A stretch of 64,000 nt of DNA, taken from Leptospira inadai serovar Lyme str. 10 (GTDB taxonomy: Bacteria; Spirochaetota; Leptospiria; Leptospirales; Leptospiraceae). How positions within the stretch are numbered: position 1 is the stretch's first letter; each line of letters opens with the position of its first letter. The DNA lies in the NCBI RefSeq assembly GCF_000243675.2, contig NZ_AHMM02000008.1, positions 36,953-100,952 of the forward strand, in the 5' to 3' direction. Below, one piece after another: positions 28,361 to 37,155 of this stretch. The notes under the pieces are model-generated. The model had not been told where the DNA came from and did no database searches. It worked only from the letters and a program-made list of their open reading frames with translations. The translations under genes were made by a program, and so were the position numbers.

Positions 28361-29548
28361 ATGAATTTCCGAGTGTTGTTTTTACTCCCGCTGGCTTTTT
28401 TTGCATTCTTTGGTTGCAACCAAGCGAAGCCGTTAAACGTGGATATGAGCCACGGAAGCGGATTCTTGCTCTCGCTTATACTTGGAAATCTTGCGACGAA
28501 TTCCGGAGGCGGATGCGCGGTCCCTCGCCTTTCTACGGGGGAAAATGCGACGATCGTTCTCGGACAGAGCGACTTTGTCAGCAGTGGATTCGGCGCCGGT
28601 ACTTCCCAATTGCATTATCCGCAAGGAATGACACACGATTCTAAGGGCGGTCTTTGGGTTTCGGATACACAAAACCAAAGGGTGATTCATTATCCCTCGA
28701 CAATCGCTTCCGGAGGATCGGCCGATATAGTTTTAGGCGGTACTTCGGGAACCGGCTTAAATCAATTCAATAATCCCCAGGCAGTTGCGGTAGATTCTGC
28801 GGGCGGTATTTGGGTGGCCGACTATTTAAATCATCGCATTCTGCATTTTCCAAGCGGGGTTGCTACCGGCGGAAGCGCGGATATAGTGATCGGATCAAGC
28901 GGAGTTTCCGGAGTGAGTACCACATTATTAAATAGTCCAAGAGGGGTTGCCGTTGAGGCGTCGGGCGGATTATGGGTGGTCGATACCGGGAATAATCGAC
29001 TCCTGCATTTCTCCACGCCTTTAACCAATGGGAAGGCCGCCGATCTAGTGCTTGGTCAAACAAGCTTTACGTCTGGAGGTACCACTAGTGCGACCGCATC
29101 TACATTAGCAAATCCTAATGCTGTAACTGTGGATTCTAACGGAGGGATTTGGGTTTCGGATGCAAGCTATCACCGAGTTCTGCATTTTACATCTCCGTTT
29201 GCAAATGATATGAGTTCGGATATCGTTTTAGGACAGTCTACGTTCGGAAGTTCCACGCCTTCGACTTCTCAGAGCGGGCTATGGACGCCCACCGGTCTGG
29301 CTACCGATGCGAACGGAGGGCTTTGGGTTGCCGACTACGGGAACCGAAGGGCCATCCACTTTTCTCCTCCGTTTACGAACGGAAAGAACGGAGATACTGT
29401 GTTAGGCGAACTGAACTATACATCCAATAATTCAGGCAACACTGTTTCGGCAGCCTTGCTGGGAGGGCCGAATGCTCTTACAGTTTCTCCCTGCGGGCAA
29501 CTCTGGGTGGCCGACTATAGTGATCACCGAGTTCTTTATTATCCTTAG
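28361..29548 (+). CDS. NHL-repeat beta-propeller lipoprotein (paralogue 1)
   Basis: Translation from ATG 28361 gives 395 residues beginning MNFRVLFLLPLAFFAFFGC, a lipoprotein signal peptide; an upstream ATG at 28313 would put 16 charged residues in front of it. The mature part has about six repeats of roughly 55 residues with the pattern VLGQ, then SPxGVAVD, then GGLWVxDxxNxRVLHF, an NHL six-bladed propeller. The last blade (CGQLWVADYSDHRVLYYP) and the first strand probably close the ring. Conserved Cys near both ends may form a disulfide. The NHL fold usually binds protein, carbohydrate or RNA; the partner here is unknown. A paralogue follows at 30107 in the same direction. Confidence 0.8.
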   Translation: MNFRVLFLLPLAFFAFFGCNQAKPLNVDMSHGSGFLLSLILGNLATNSGGGCAVPRLSTGENATIVLGQSDFVSSGFGAGTSQLHYPQGMTHDSKGGLWVSDTQNQRVIHYPSTIASGGSADIVLGGTSGTGLNQFNNPQAVAVDSAGGIWVADYLNHRILHFPSGVATGGSADIVIGSSGVSGVSTTLLNSPRGVAVEASGGLWVVDTGNNRLLHFSTPLTNGKAADLVLGQTSFTSGGTTSATASTLANPNAVTVDSNGGIWVSDASYHRVLHFTSPFANDMSSDIVLGQSTFGSSTPSTSQSGLWTPTGLATDANGGLWVADYGNRRAIHFSPPFTNGKNGDTVLGELNYTSNNSGNTVSAALLGGPNALTVSPCGQLWVADYSDHRVLYYP

Positions 29549-29567
29549 ACAGAAAACAGAAAATTAT

Positions 29568-29735
29568 TTCTGTTACCCTGATAACAATTTTTTTAAAAAC
29601 GAATTATGTTGGAACTCCTACACCGAGAAAGAAGGGCAGAGGAAAAATCCAATGTTAGGGGAGTTTCCGTGTTCTATAGAAAGATTCTTGCGTTATAGTA
29701 GATCTTTCGTCTACCTCTATTACCTTTCCAACTTT
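29568..29735 (+). repeat. dispersed intergenic repeat, unit A1 (degenerate)
   Basis: This segment shares AATTATTTCTRTTACCCTGA, the run ATTTTTTTAAAAACGAATTA and the block TATAGAAAGATTCTTGCGTT with the repeats at 38056-38539. The core from GTTTCC to CTTTCCAAC also resembles the next unit. It is non-coding. Two near-identical short reading frames in the copies arise from DNA-level repetition, not from a conserved protein. Confidence 0.7.
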
Positions 29736-29888
29736 CAGAGGACGGAAGACAGAGGACAGAACATTGATAAGCGACGTTTCCACGTACTATAGAAAGATTC
29801 TTGTGTTATAGTGGATTTTTCCTCTACTTCTGTAACTTTTCCAACGTCTAGCAGCTACTGTCTTCCGTCCTCTGACCTCTGTCCTCTG
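29736..29888 (+). repeat. MITE-like repeat unit A2 with perfect 17-bp inverted ends
   Basis: CAGAGGACGGAAGACAG at 29736-29752 is exactly inverted at 29858-29874 (CTGTCTTCCGTCCTCTG), enclosing about 105 bases with no coding potential. A further inverted-type motif (CTCTGTCCTCTG) extends to 29888. Inside are ACTATA and TATAGT as an inner inverted pair. The core is shared with units at 40291 (same strand) and 62582-62918 (opposite strand). Confidence 0.8.
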
Positions 29889-30106
29889 AAGATGAACTTG
29901 ATATTTTATGGAAGCTCTCCTAAATCCGGTTGACGTATCCTTCTTTGGCATATTAAGTAAGGCAAAAATGTTCCTGTATTGAAACGTCTTGCTGGTATCG
30001 ATTTTGCCAAATTCGAGTTAGCCGACACCGTTTCATTTCGAAGCTTTTTAGTTTCATAAGCGAATCATCAATTTGTTTTGAAGTATAGAAAAGGATATTC
30101 GTGAAC

Positions 30107-31306
30107 ATGAATCAATTCAAACCGCGTTCAGTAATTTTAGTCGCTTTAACGATCTCGCTCTCCTGCAAACCTAAGCATAATAACAACGGTGCTTTATTAA
30201 TCGCACTTTTGGCTGCTTCGGCCAAGCAATCCAATTGTACGACGACCCCCGTTCTAACACTTGGAGAATCGGCTACACTAGTTCTGGGCCAGTCGAGCTT
30301 CACAACGTCTGCTTCCGGAACCACGCAAAACCAATTGAAACAGCCGTCGGGAATTGCCGTGGATTCGAGAGGAGGGGAATGGGTTTCCGATGCCACGAAT
30401 AATCGGGTCCTACACTTCCCAAATGGGGTAGCAAGTGGCGGGAATGCGGATATCGTGCTAGGCCAATCTAATTTTACCGCAAGCTCCGCGGGGACGACTC
30501 AAAGCACATTGACGACCCCGCAAGGTTTGGCAGTCGATTCCAATGGAGGACTTTGGGTAGTGGATTCCGGGAACCATAGAGTGCTTCATTTTCCGAGCGG
30601 GGTAGCCACCGGCGGGAATGCGGATTTAGTGCTCGGACAAGCCAACTATACGAACGGGACAGCCGCGACCACTCAAAGTAGATTGAGTTCTCCCCATGCG
30701 GTAGCTGTCGACTCTACGGGAGGGATCTGGGTCTCTGACGGCGGAAATAATCGAGCGCTTCATTTTCCCAGCGGAATCGTGAGCGGGGGAAATGCGGATT
30801 TAGTCTTAGGCCAATCGAATTACACGACCGGAACCGGTGGCGTGACTGCCCAGAACGCCTTGAATGACCCTCGCGGATTGGCAGTGGATTCGAACGGCGG
30901 AATCTGGATTGCAGAATATGCGAATAACCGAGTGTTGCATTTCCCGAGCGGAGTATCGAGCGGAGGAAATGCGGATAGAGTTCTCGGTCAGACCAACTAT
31001 ACCTCCAGTGCAGGCCAATTTACTCGTACGCAAATTTCCCTTTACCAACCACAGGGTATCGCCGTCGACTCCAGCGGCGGTATATGGGTAGGCGATGCCG
31101 GAAATGTCCGAGTGCTTCACTACGCTAGCGGAGTTGCCAATGGTGGGGGAGCCGATAAGGTTTTAGGGCAATCCGATTATACCACAATCGGTAAAACAGG
31201 GCCGACTGCCGACAGTGTGGGTGCGGTTGCGGCTCTGGCCATGAGTTCTTGCGGTCAATTATGGGTGGGGGATACTACCAATACTCGGGTACTCTATTTT
31301 CCCTAG
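30107..31306 (+). CDS. NHL-repeat beta-propeller lipoprotein (paralogue 2)
   Basis: This 399-residue lipoprotein (ATG 30107; an in-frame GTG at 30101 is possible) has a signal peptide ending SLSC. It then has a mature domain of six 58-residue NHL repeats, very regular: VLHFPSGVATGGNADLVLGQ, then AVDSNGGLWVVDSGNHR. The repeats are similar at DNA level too, so internal recombination could change blade number. It is closely related to the gene at 28361, including the closing CGQLWVGDTTNTRVLYFP. It is exported and membrane anchored; the ligand is unknown. The two genes are separated by about 560 bases of dispersed repeats, so they may be transcribed separately. Confidence 0.8.
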   Translation: MNQFKPRSVILVALTISLSCKPKHNNNGALLIALLAASAKQSNCTTTPVLTLGESATLVLGQSSFTTSASGTTQNQLKQPSGIAVDSRGGEWVSDATNNRVLHFPNGVASGGNADIVLGQSNFTASSAGTTQSTLTTPQGLAVDSNGGLWVVDSGNHRVLHFPSGVATGGNADLVLGQANYTNGTAATTQSRLSSPHAVAVDSTGGIWVSDGGNNRALHFPSGIVSGGNADLVLGQSNYTTGTGGVTAQNALNDPRGLAVDSNGGIWIAEYANNRVLHFPSGVSSGGNADRVLGQTNYTSSAGQFTRTQISLYQPQGIAVDSSGGIWVGDAGNVRVLHYASGVANGGGADKVLGQSDYTTIGKTGPTADSVGAVAALAMSSCGQLWVGDTTNTRVLYFP

Positions 31307-31420
31307 AGAAAATCAATCGCGAAACAGCCGGAAAGGAATGGCCTTCCCCGTTTGAGTTTGCTTTCTTTTAGAAATTGAATTCTTTTTCACTGCTTTTGCT
31401 TGAAAAAGAAAGTCTAATTT

Positions 31421-31454
31421 TGTAGAATTATTCTAAATTTAGAATTATTCTACA
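31421..31454. promoter_or_regulatory. Fur/PerR-like double palindromic operator upstream of dps
   Basis: The perfect palindrome TAGAATTATTCTA occurs twice, at 31423-31435 and 31440-31452. Together with flanks TGTA and TACA the 34 bases form a near-perfect larger palindrome. It ends 12 bases before the dps start. The AT-rich arms resemble PerR/Fur boxes of the TTATAAT-n-ATTATAA type, and dps is a usual PerR target in other bacteria. Regulator identity is inferred. Confidence 0.65.
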
Positions 31455-31466
31455 CGGAAGGTATGT

Positions 31467-31934
31467 ATGAAACCAAATATTGGAATTCCGGATAAAGATA
31501 GGGACGCGATCAATAAAGGCCTGCAGAGTCTTTTGGCTGATACGTATTTTCTATATCTCAAGACTCATAATTATCATTGGAATGTTACGGGGCCATTGTT
31601 CAACACTCTGCATCTTATGTTCATGACTCAATATACGGAGCTTTGGAATGCTCTGGATCTCGTCGCAGAAAGAATCCGATCTCTCGGATATCCTGCTCCG
31701 GGAACCTATAAGGCATTTTCAAACCTAACTTCTTTGAAGGAAGAAGATGGGGTTCCGAAGGCGGAAGAGATGCTCAAAAATTTGGTGGAAGGGCATGAAG
31801 CGGTTATTCGAACCGCGAGGGGAATTCTTCCCGCTGCAGAATCCGGCGGCGACGAAGTGACAACGGACTTACTGACTCAACGTTTGGAGATTCATGAAAA
31901 AACGGCTTGGATGTTACGCAGCATGCTAGAGTAA
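31467..31934 (+). CDS. dps: Dps-family ferritin-like DNA/iron-binding protein
   Basis: This 155-residue four-helix protein has the Dps ferroxidase signature: [13 protein letters not shown] (His pair) followed by [19 protein letters not shown] (Asp and Glu ligands at the dimer interface). It oxidises Fe(II) with peroxide and stores iron as a dodecamer, protecting DNA. The N-terminus is short with few Lys, so DNA binding may be weak. GGAAGG lies before the ATG. A double palindrome just upstream suggests peroxide or iron control. A branched hairpin element follows in the gap to the convergent cytochrome gene. Confidence 0.92.
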   Translation: MKPNIGIPDKDRDAINKGLQSLLADTYFLYLKTHNYHWNVTGPLFNTLHLMFMTQYTELWNALDLVAERIRSLGYPAPGTYKAFSNLTSLKEEDGVPKAEEMLKNLVEGHEAVIRTARGILPAAESGGDEVTTDLLTQRLEIHEKTAWMLRSMLE

Positions 31935-31942
31935 AAATAAAA

Positions 31943-32047
31943 GTCCGGTAGGAGCCTCGCTCCGGAAAGGACTGAACGGAGAATAGCGTTCAGAGCGGAA
32001 CCCTTTCCTGAATATCCGTTTGTTCGCAACGGATATTCTTACCGGAC
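31943..32047. other. four-way-junction-like structured element between convergent genes
   Basis: A closing stem GTCCGGTA (31943-31950) with TACCGGAC (32040-32047) encloses three arms. Arm 1 is GGAGC/GCTCC (31951-31963). Arm 2 is GGAAAGG (31964-31970) with CCTTTCC (32002-32008), capped by CTGAACG/CGTTCAG (31972-31993). Arm 3 is an 11-bp stem GAATATCCGTT/AACGGATATTC (32010-32038). All stems are perfect. Read on the minus strand the closing stem is followed by TTTTATTTTTA, so it could be an elaborate terminator for the cytochrome gene. It may also be a mobile palindromic element or an RNA. Confidence 0.6.
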
Positions 32048-32059
32048 GGTCAACGGACC

Positions 32060-34375
32060 TTAGAGTGTGAGGATATACTCTACCAAATCATCCACATCGT
32101 TAGTATTCTTAGTGCACCAAGGATGGGGAGCAGCCGGCATTCCGATCGGCGCAGTCGTTCCTAATTCATCGGGACCATATTCTCGTCTCATCTTTTGATA
32201 ATCCCAGTAATACCAATTATTGTCTCCGGGAATCGATACGAAGTACTTATGTCTTTCGATGAATCGATTTCTCTTAACGCCGGTATCCGTGTCGGTGGGA
32301 GATTTCGGAACTCGAAACACGTCCCCTTTTCTATTATGGGCAGGGTACGGATCCGGGAAGTCGGGCCCGCCTAACGCAGGCGTCGTGGCAGTATGAACGG
32401 TATAGTAGGAATTGTACAGTTGCGATCCTTCCGTGCATCGGTCAGGATTGACTAGATCTTCCAAGTTTCTAACATGACCGTCGGTCAGCAAGCCTCGGTG
32501 TTGAACCCAGTACATATCCCGTAAGAAAGTCGCCCGGATCGATTGCTGTTTTCGTTGATAAATGGTGGGAGTGAAAAACCTACCGACTTCGTTTAATCGA
32601 AACATCTTTTCGTTGGAGTTCAGGCCCACTTTATCGTTATGACAACTCCCGCAATCCCGCTGAAAAATCGTCTTGCCTCGATTGACTGCCGCAGTGACGC
32701 CAGAATATGATTCCCATCCGGTTTGCGCGAAGCTTCCTTCTCCGGGGTCTCCTCCGACTTGGCCGTTCAGTTTTCCTTTGTATTTTAACCAACGATATAA
32801 TCCGACTTGCCGGAGAGGACGATCATACTGATCGAGTTTAGTCATGTACGCGGTCAGCGCCTGCAGTTCATGAGCACGCATCGAGCCGGTGGACCCGTCC
32901 GGCTCCTCCGAATGTATGTAAGAACCTTCGAATCCGACGTACGATTCCGTGTGGGAGAGTGATCGTCTAATCCCCATGTAATTGGTAACGTTAGGAATTG
33001 CGATCGGAGAGAACTGGTAATCGTTGTCCGTTTCGCTGCCTTCTCCTTTTATCCGAATTAATGCATGCTCTCCGGAGCCTTGCGGTAAGGAATAGATTAG
33101 AATCGTCTTATCCACATCCTTAGTACCGGAGTCGAAAACGGGGCCGGGTTCGCTTGCTATAACACCTTTAAAATTTCCTAATAGAGACCATTTCAAAGAC
33201 CATTTAGGATTCGGAAGTCCCGGTATCACTTTCGTGACTACGTTTCCCGGTGCCGCTTCGAAACTGACTCTATAGCCGTGACAGGACGCACAGTTAAATC
33301 CTATCCATTCCCCTTTGCCGGTATAAGGATTGGAGGCTTCCGCGTAACGATAACCTGCCCAACCGCTGCTTCTGGTATTTCCTTTCAATAGCGGATCCGA
33401 TCCCAAAAATCCGGGTATAGGAGTGGGTTGAGGGTACGGGTCGAAATAAACGTTATCGGTCGCTGCGGAAGGAACTTCGCCGGCATTGGCTTTGTTTGCC
33501 CCGAATAATAATGCGGGATCGGCGATATAACCCGTAACCGGATCGGTGGCTTGGTATCCGAAAATTTTATTCCAATCCAGATTCCGAATAGTATGAGCGA
33601 TACCGATATTAAAATCATAGGACCAAAAAATCTTTTCACCTAGCGAGAATAATGCTCCGAAACCCGGATTATTGATGCTTACCGTCAACGGGTCGGTGGC
33701 TTGAGCGTCGCTCAGGATGGAAACAACGTCGCAGGTTTGTTTGAAGCTCTCATCGGTGATCCTTCTCGTTTGCGCGTTGATTACATTATGGGCTTGTCCG
33801 GGTCTTAAAAGGGATTCGTTGTATCCGATTCTCTTTTGAACTTGTACGATTAATGGTCCGCTAGTGGTGTGTTCCGGAACGATAAATTGAATTTCAGTAT
33901 CCGTCCAACTGAGGATGTACTTGCCCCAGGTATCTTCGATAGTATCCACTTCGAAATTCACCTGCTTGGCGACATCCAATCGCTGTTCATACATTGTCAG
34001 ATTCGTTTCCAAAACTCTAGTATTCCCTATCATGATTTTAGAATAATCGATGTCGGGTCCTGCTCCGAATCCGGTACCTTTCAGAGTGATGGTTTGTCCC
34101 GGACTGAGTGTGGGAGGCGGAACCGGAATCGGGCTATTCGGCAAATTTTGCCAGGAGAGATTTCCGTTGATTAGTAATGATTGCAATTTTGGTTGTGGAA
34201 AGGAAGCGGCGGATACCGCCCTAATTCCTTCTCGCAAAGGATCGAAACTGCAAACTTCTTCTTGATTGGGGAATTCGGTAAAAATTCCCACGGGGCATCC
34301 GGCAGCTAGGGCGGTCAAGGCTATCAATGCCATCTTGAAGAATCCCTTCGCTTTTTTCACACTTCGCGTTCCCAT
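32060..34375 (-). CDS. di-haem cytochrome c lipoprotein with N-terminal IPT/TIG-like domain
   Basis: This 771-residue protein has a lipoprotein signal peptide ending LAAGC. A beta-rich N-terminal region includes LSPGQTITLKGTGFG, the IPT/TIG immunoglobulin-like pattern. Two c-type haem sites follow: CASCH at 362-366 and CGSCH at 575-579. Much of the C-terminal half is compatible with a di-haem peroxidase or thiol-oxidase-like cytochrome fold, and Met and His ligands are available. It is likely exposed in the periplasm or on the outer membrane and transfers electrons to or from an unknown partner. Such a TIG-cytochrome arrangement is not one I can name. It is a single gene with a structured element at its 3' end. 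Confidence 0.75.
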   Translation of the reverse strand: MGTRSVKKAKGFFKMALIALTALAAGCPVGIFTEFPNQEEVCSFDPLREGIRAVSAASFPQPKLQSLLINGNLSWQNLPNSPIPVPPPTLSPGQTITLKGTGFGAGPDIDYSKIMIGNTRVLETNLTMYEQRLDVAKQVNFEVDTIEDTWGKYILSWTDTEIQFIVPEHTTSGPLIVQVQKRIGYNESLLRPGQAHNVINAQTRRITDESFKQTCDVVSILSDAQATDPLTVSINNPGFGALFSLGEKIFWSYDFNIGIAHTIRNLDWNKIFGYQATDPVTGYIADPALLFGANKANAGEVPSAATDNVYFDPYPQPTPIPGFLGSDPLLKGNTRSSGWAGYRYAEASNPYTGKGEWIGFNCASCHGYRVSFEAAPGNVVTKVIPGLPNPKWSLKWSLLGNFKGVIASEPGPVFDSGTKDVDKTILIYSLPQGSGEHALIRIKGEGSETDNDYQFSPIAIPNVTNYMGIRRSLSHTESYVGFEGSYIHSEEPDGSTGSMRAHELQALTAYMTKLDQYDRPLRQVGLYRWLKYKGKLNGQVGGDPGEGSFAQTGWESYSGVTAAVNRGKTIFQRDCGSCHNDKVGLNSNEKMFRLNEVGRFFTPTIYQRKQQSIRATFLRDMYWVQHRGLLTDGHVRNLEDLVNPDRCTEGSQLYNSYYTVHTATTPALGGPDFPDPYPAHNRKGDVFRVPKSPTDTDTGVKRNRFIERHKYFVSIPGDNNWYYWDYQKMRREYGPDELGTTAPIGMPAAPHPWCTKNTNDVDDLVEYILTL

Positions 34376-34681
34376 TTAAAGCTCCACTTCGACGGTTCAT
34401 CGATCCATCGATTCGTTACTGAGAGAAAAGAATACTTCGGTAATCGAAAAGAGTCGTCCGACGGATAGAACTCGAACGTTCGGATTGCATTATTCGAACC
34501 GTTGTGATAAAAAAGGCGCTTTAGAAATAAGTGAATTATAAGCGAGGAATAAGAATTACTTTTGCTTCCAACTAATTCTTTCCGTTTTTATAATGAAATA
34601 ATAAGAAATAACGATGCGGATCTAAGCGGTTTGAAAGTCAGAAAACTTGACAGATCGCTCTTTTTTTTTAAACTACCGATC

Positions 34682-35815
34682 ATGTTAAATTCCGGGTTGG
34701 GGGTTGCGATCATCTATTTCGGCTCCGGCCTTTCATTTCTACTCGCCGTTCAGCGAATTCTAACCAGACAAAAGGGGCGAGAGGATAGGCTGGCGGCGGT
34801 TCTATTTGCCGCTCTAGGTATTATTCTTTTTTCCTCCGGCAATGTCGTGAAGGAGGTGGACCAGACGTATCCACATTCCATTTTTCTATTGCTCACTTCT
34901 TTTTCAACGGTCGGCCCTCTGACTCTTTTATACACGCGTTCCCTCCTTTACCCGAATCAAGCGTTGGATCGTGACGTCCGATTGCATTTCATTGTACCGG
35001 GGATTTTTCTGATCTTGGAGCTTTTTTTCTTTGCTAGACCGATTCCGGTGATAATCGCCGATTTAAAGGAATTTAGGACGATTCGATTTCGACATTATCT
35101 GGCCTTTTCATTCCTGATAACCACCTTGCTGACTACAGGATATTTTCTAGTCCGTTATCGAATGCTATTAACCGTATTTTCCGTAAAAGAAATCCGTCCT
35201 CAAATCCGTTTCATTTTGACTTTGGCAACCGTCACGGTTTGTGCGATGTACTCTCTTATTTTCGGATTTATGGTAGGTTGGAACGGACTGTTTGAAATCG
35301 GCGGGATGCTTGTTACGCTGACCGTTATTCTGCTCTTTCTCGCCCCTGCCAGATATCCTAATTTTTTTGCGCCCTTAACACGCGAAGTTCGCCGAAAGAA
35401 ATACGAAAAATCCCTGCTAGTCGGACTGGATTTAGCTCTGCTCGAACTGAGAATGGACGAGTTGATGCGGGAAGGGAAATTGTACAGAGATCCGGATTTA
35501 ACGCTGCATAGCCTTGCCGACGACCTGGAAATCAAACCGTATCAGCTTACCGAATTCCTGAACGAGCATTTGCAGGTAGGCTTTTATAATTATATTAACC
35601 GGTTTCGAATCGACGAAGCGGTCGCCTTACTTTCGGAAAATCCCGAAAAGGACATTCTTTCCATTTGTTATTTTGTCGGATTCAATTCGAAGTCTTCGTT
35701 TAACGATGCGTTTAGGAAGATGACAGGCGAAACGCCGAGTCAACTTCGTCGAACACGATTCGAAAAAAATAAAGTGTCTCCCAAATCTCGTGTCGCCAAG
35801 CCGGTCGAACTTTAG
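34682..35815 (+). CDS. membrane-anchored AraC-family transcriptional regulator
   Basis: From ATG 34682 the protein has 377 residues; an in-frame TTG at 34562 would add 40 polar residues, and neither start has a strong ribosome-binding site. The N-terminal half has six to seven hydrophobic helices (for example [18 protein letters not shown] and [16 protein letters not shown]). The C-terminal 110 residues form the double helix-turn-helix AraC domain: [20 protein letters not shown] and [20 protein letters not shown], then the family ending [12 protein letters not shown]. It probably senses a membrane or external signal and regulates nearby genes. It is divergent from the cytochrome gene, a plausible target, and overlaps the convergent amidase gene by 4 bases. 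Confidence 0.85.
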   Translation: MLNSGLGVAIIYFGSGLSFLLAVQRILTRQKGREDRLAAVLFAALGIILFSSGNVVKEVDQTYPHSIFLLLTSFSTVGPLTLLYTRSLLYPNQALDRDVRLHFIVPGIFLILELFFFARPIPVIIADLKEFRTIRFRHYLAFSFLITTLLTTGYFLVRYRMLLTVFSVKEIRPQIRFILTLATVTVCAMYSLIFGFMVGWNGLFEIGGMLVTLTVILLFLAPARYPNFFAPLTREVRRKKYEKSLLVGLDLALLELRMDELMREGKLYRDPDLTLHSLADDLEIKPYQLTEFLNEHLQVGFYNYINRFRIDEAVALLSENPEKDILSICYFVGFNSKSSFNDAFRKMTGETPSQLRRTRFEKNKVSPKSRVAKPVEL

Positions 35816-37155
35816 GGCTGGAATTCCGTAAAAAGCAGGATCCAATTATCGCTGTTTCTGTCCTGCCAATCTTTCTCCGAATAAAATTTGCCTCCGACCA
35901 GGTCTAGAATCTTTTTCATATACGGTTCGCCCGGATCAAAATCTTGCGCGTCCAGGAAAATCGAGCCTCCCCATTTCTTTTTTGCCTGGGTATGCGAATA
36001 CACTCCTTTTAGCAGTTCGATCGCCTTGTTGTCCAAAGGGAAATCGTATTTTTGCGAAAGTTCTTTTACGAGCCTGGCGACCGCATCCGATTGAAGCGGA
36101 TTTGCTAAGAGCATTTCCGTGTCTTTACCTACGATCTCGACTTGAAAACAATTTCTATTCGTTCCGGTCGCGGCTGCGGCCATATGCAAGTGGTGATCCA
36201 AAAGTTGATAGACCTTCCCGTCCGTATCCGCAAGGAAAGTCGCAGATAGATTCCGTTTTTCTAATACTTTTAACGTAAGATTATAATCGGGAATTGCGGT
36301 AAAATGCAAAACCACGCAGTCCGCGGTGATTGCACCTCGATAATTATATCGTAGGCGACGTTCTTCCGGGAGGAGGCCGTCTTTCGTTTTTTCTATCGAC
36401 TCTAATTCCGCTTTCGGAGTCGGGGTAACTCCTCTCCCTCTATCATAGGTCGGTTCCAAGGGTTCCCCGCTAGGCCCCGAAAAAGGGCGCTCTTTTCTCA
36501 ATACCCAATCGGGACCGAATCGATCTTTCCATTCCAGTTCCGAGTAATATTTTCCCCCCGATTCGTCCAGAAGAACCTTGATTACGTTTTCATTTCCGCA
36601 GTCGCCTCCGTCCAGAAATCGACCGAATCGTTTTTTAGCCTGCGTATGGGTGAAAATTCCGTTTCGGGAATCTATATCATAATTTGTGAATGGGATTTTG
36701 TATTCTCTTGCAAGCTTTTGGACCAAATTGAATAATGCCTTTTTTTGCGCGGAACGTTTGAGTACATCTTCGCGGTTGCCTTCCCAGGCGATATGAATCA
36801 CGCTCTCATCCATTTTCGGTGCGGCTTTTACCTGGATTTTCCCCGCTTCCTCTACCCCGTAGATTTTTCCGTTTCTATCCACCAGATAATGAACGAGCCA
36901 ACCGCCAGTCGCACTCTTGCGGATATAATCCTCCAGGCTAAGTCCCCTCGTATGGTGAAGCAAGATTCCCTTTGTCCGAATATTCCAGCGATTCGATACT
37001 AAACCCCCGAAATGTTCGATAGAAGGAAGAAATGTTTGTATAGGCAAAACCGATTCCTTGTCAGAGGGCCTTGATGATTGAGGGTCTATGGATTGTTCCG
37101 ATGCACATTGATAGAATAGAATTGCGAGTATAAAAGCGTATTTACGATTCAACAT
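35812..37155 (-). CDS. lipoprotein with two tandem N-acetylmuramoyl-L-alanine amidase domains
   Basis: This 447-residue protein has a short signal peptide with Cys17 (LFYQC). Two amidase_2 (AmpD/PGRP-like) domains follow. Domain 1 has His67/68 in ILLHHT, His170 in [11 protein letters not shown] and Asp185 in GGDCG. Domain 2 has His284 in VVLHFTA, His388 in [11 protein letters not shown] and Asp407 in DFDPGEP. Both therefore keep candidate zinc ligands. Each domain ends with the same tail ([13 protein letters not shown] and [13 protein letters not shown]), showing an internal duplication. It likely cleaves peptidoglycan stem peptides in the periplasm. GGGAGAAAGG precedes the ATG, and the start overlaps the stop of the upstream membrane coiled-coil gene by 7 bases. 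Confidence 0.85.
   Translation of the reverse strand: MLNRKYAFILAILFYQCASEQSIDPQSSRPSDKESVLPIQTFLPSIEHFGGLVSNRWNIRTKGILLHHTRGLSLEDYIRKSATGGWLVHYLVDRNGKIYGVEEAGKIQVKAAPKMDESVIHIAWEGNREDVLKRSAQKKALFNLVQKLAREYKIPFTNYDIDSRNGIFTHTQAKKRFGRFLDGGDCGNENVIKVLLDESGGKYYSELEWKDRFGPDWVLRKERPFSGPSGEPLEPTYDRGRGVTPTPKAELESIEKTKDGLLPEERRLRYNYRGAITADCVVLHFTAIPDYNLTLKVLEKRNLSATFLADTDGKVYQLLDHHLHMAAAATGTNRNCFQVEIVGKDTEMLLANPLQSDAVARLVKELSQKYDFPLDNKAIELLKGVYSHTQAKKKWGGSIFLDAQDFDPGEPYMKKILDLVGGKFYSEKDWQDRNSDNWILLFTEFQP

Noticed and set aside
29472..29792. Reading frame repeated almost identically at 38255-38461 (shared NSYTEKEGQ and MLGEFPCSIERFL)
   Set aside because: The similarity comes from the dispersed DNA repeats; the frame runs out of an NHL gene on one side and lacks a start and ribosome-binding site, so it is not a protein family.
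31943..32047. tRNA or known riboswitch at the branched structure
   Set aside because: The stems are too long for tRNA arms, there is no CCA-type end or anticodon context, and no riboswitch core that I know is present.
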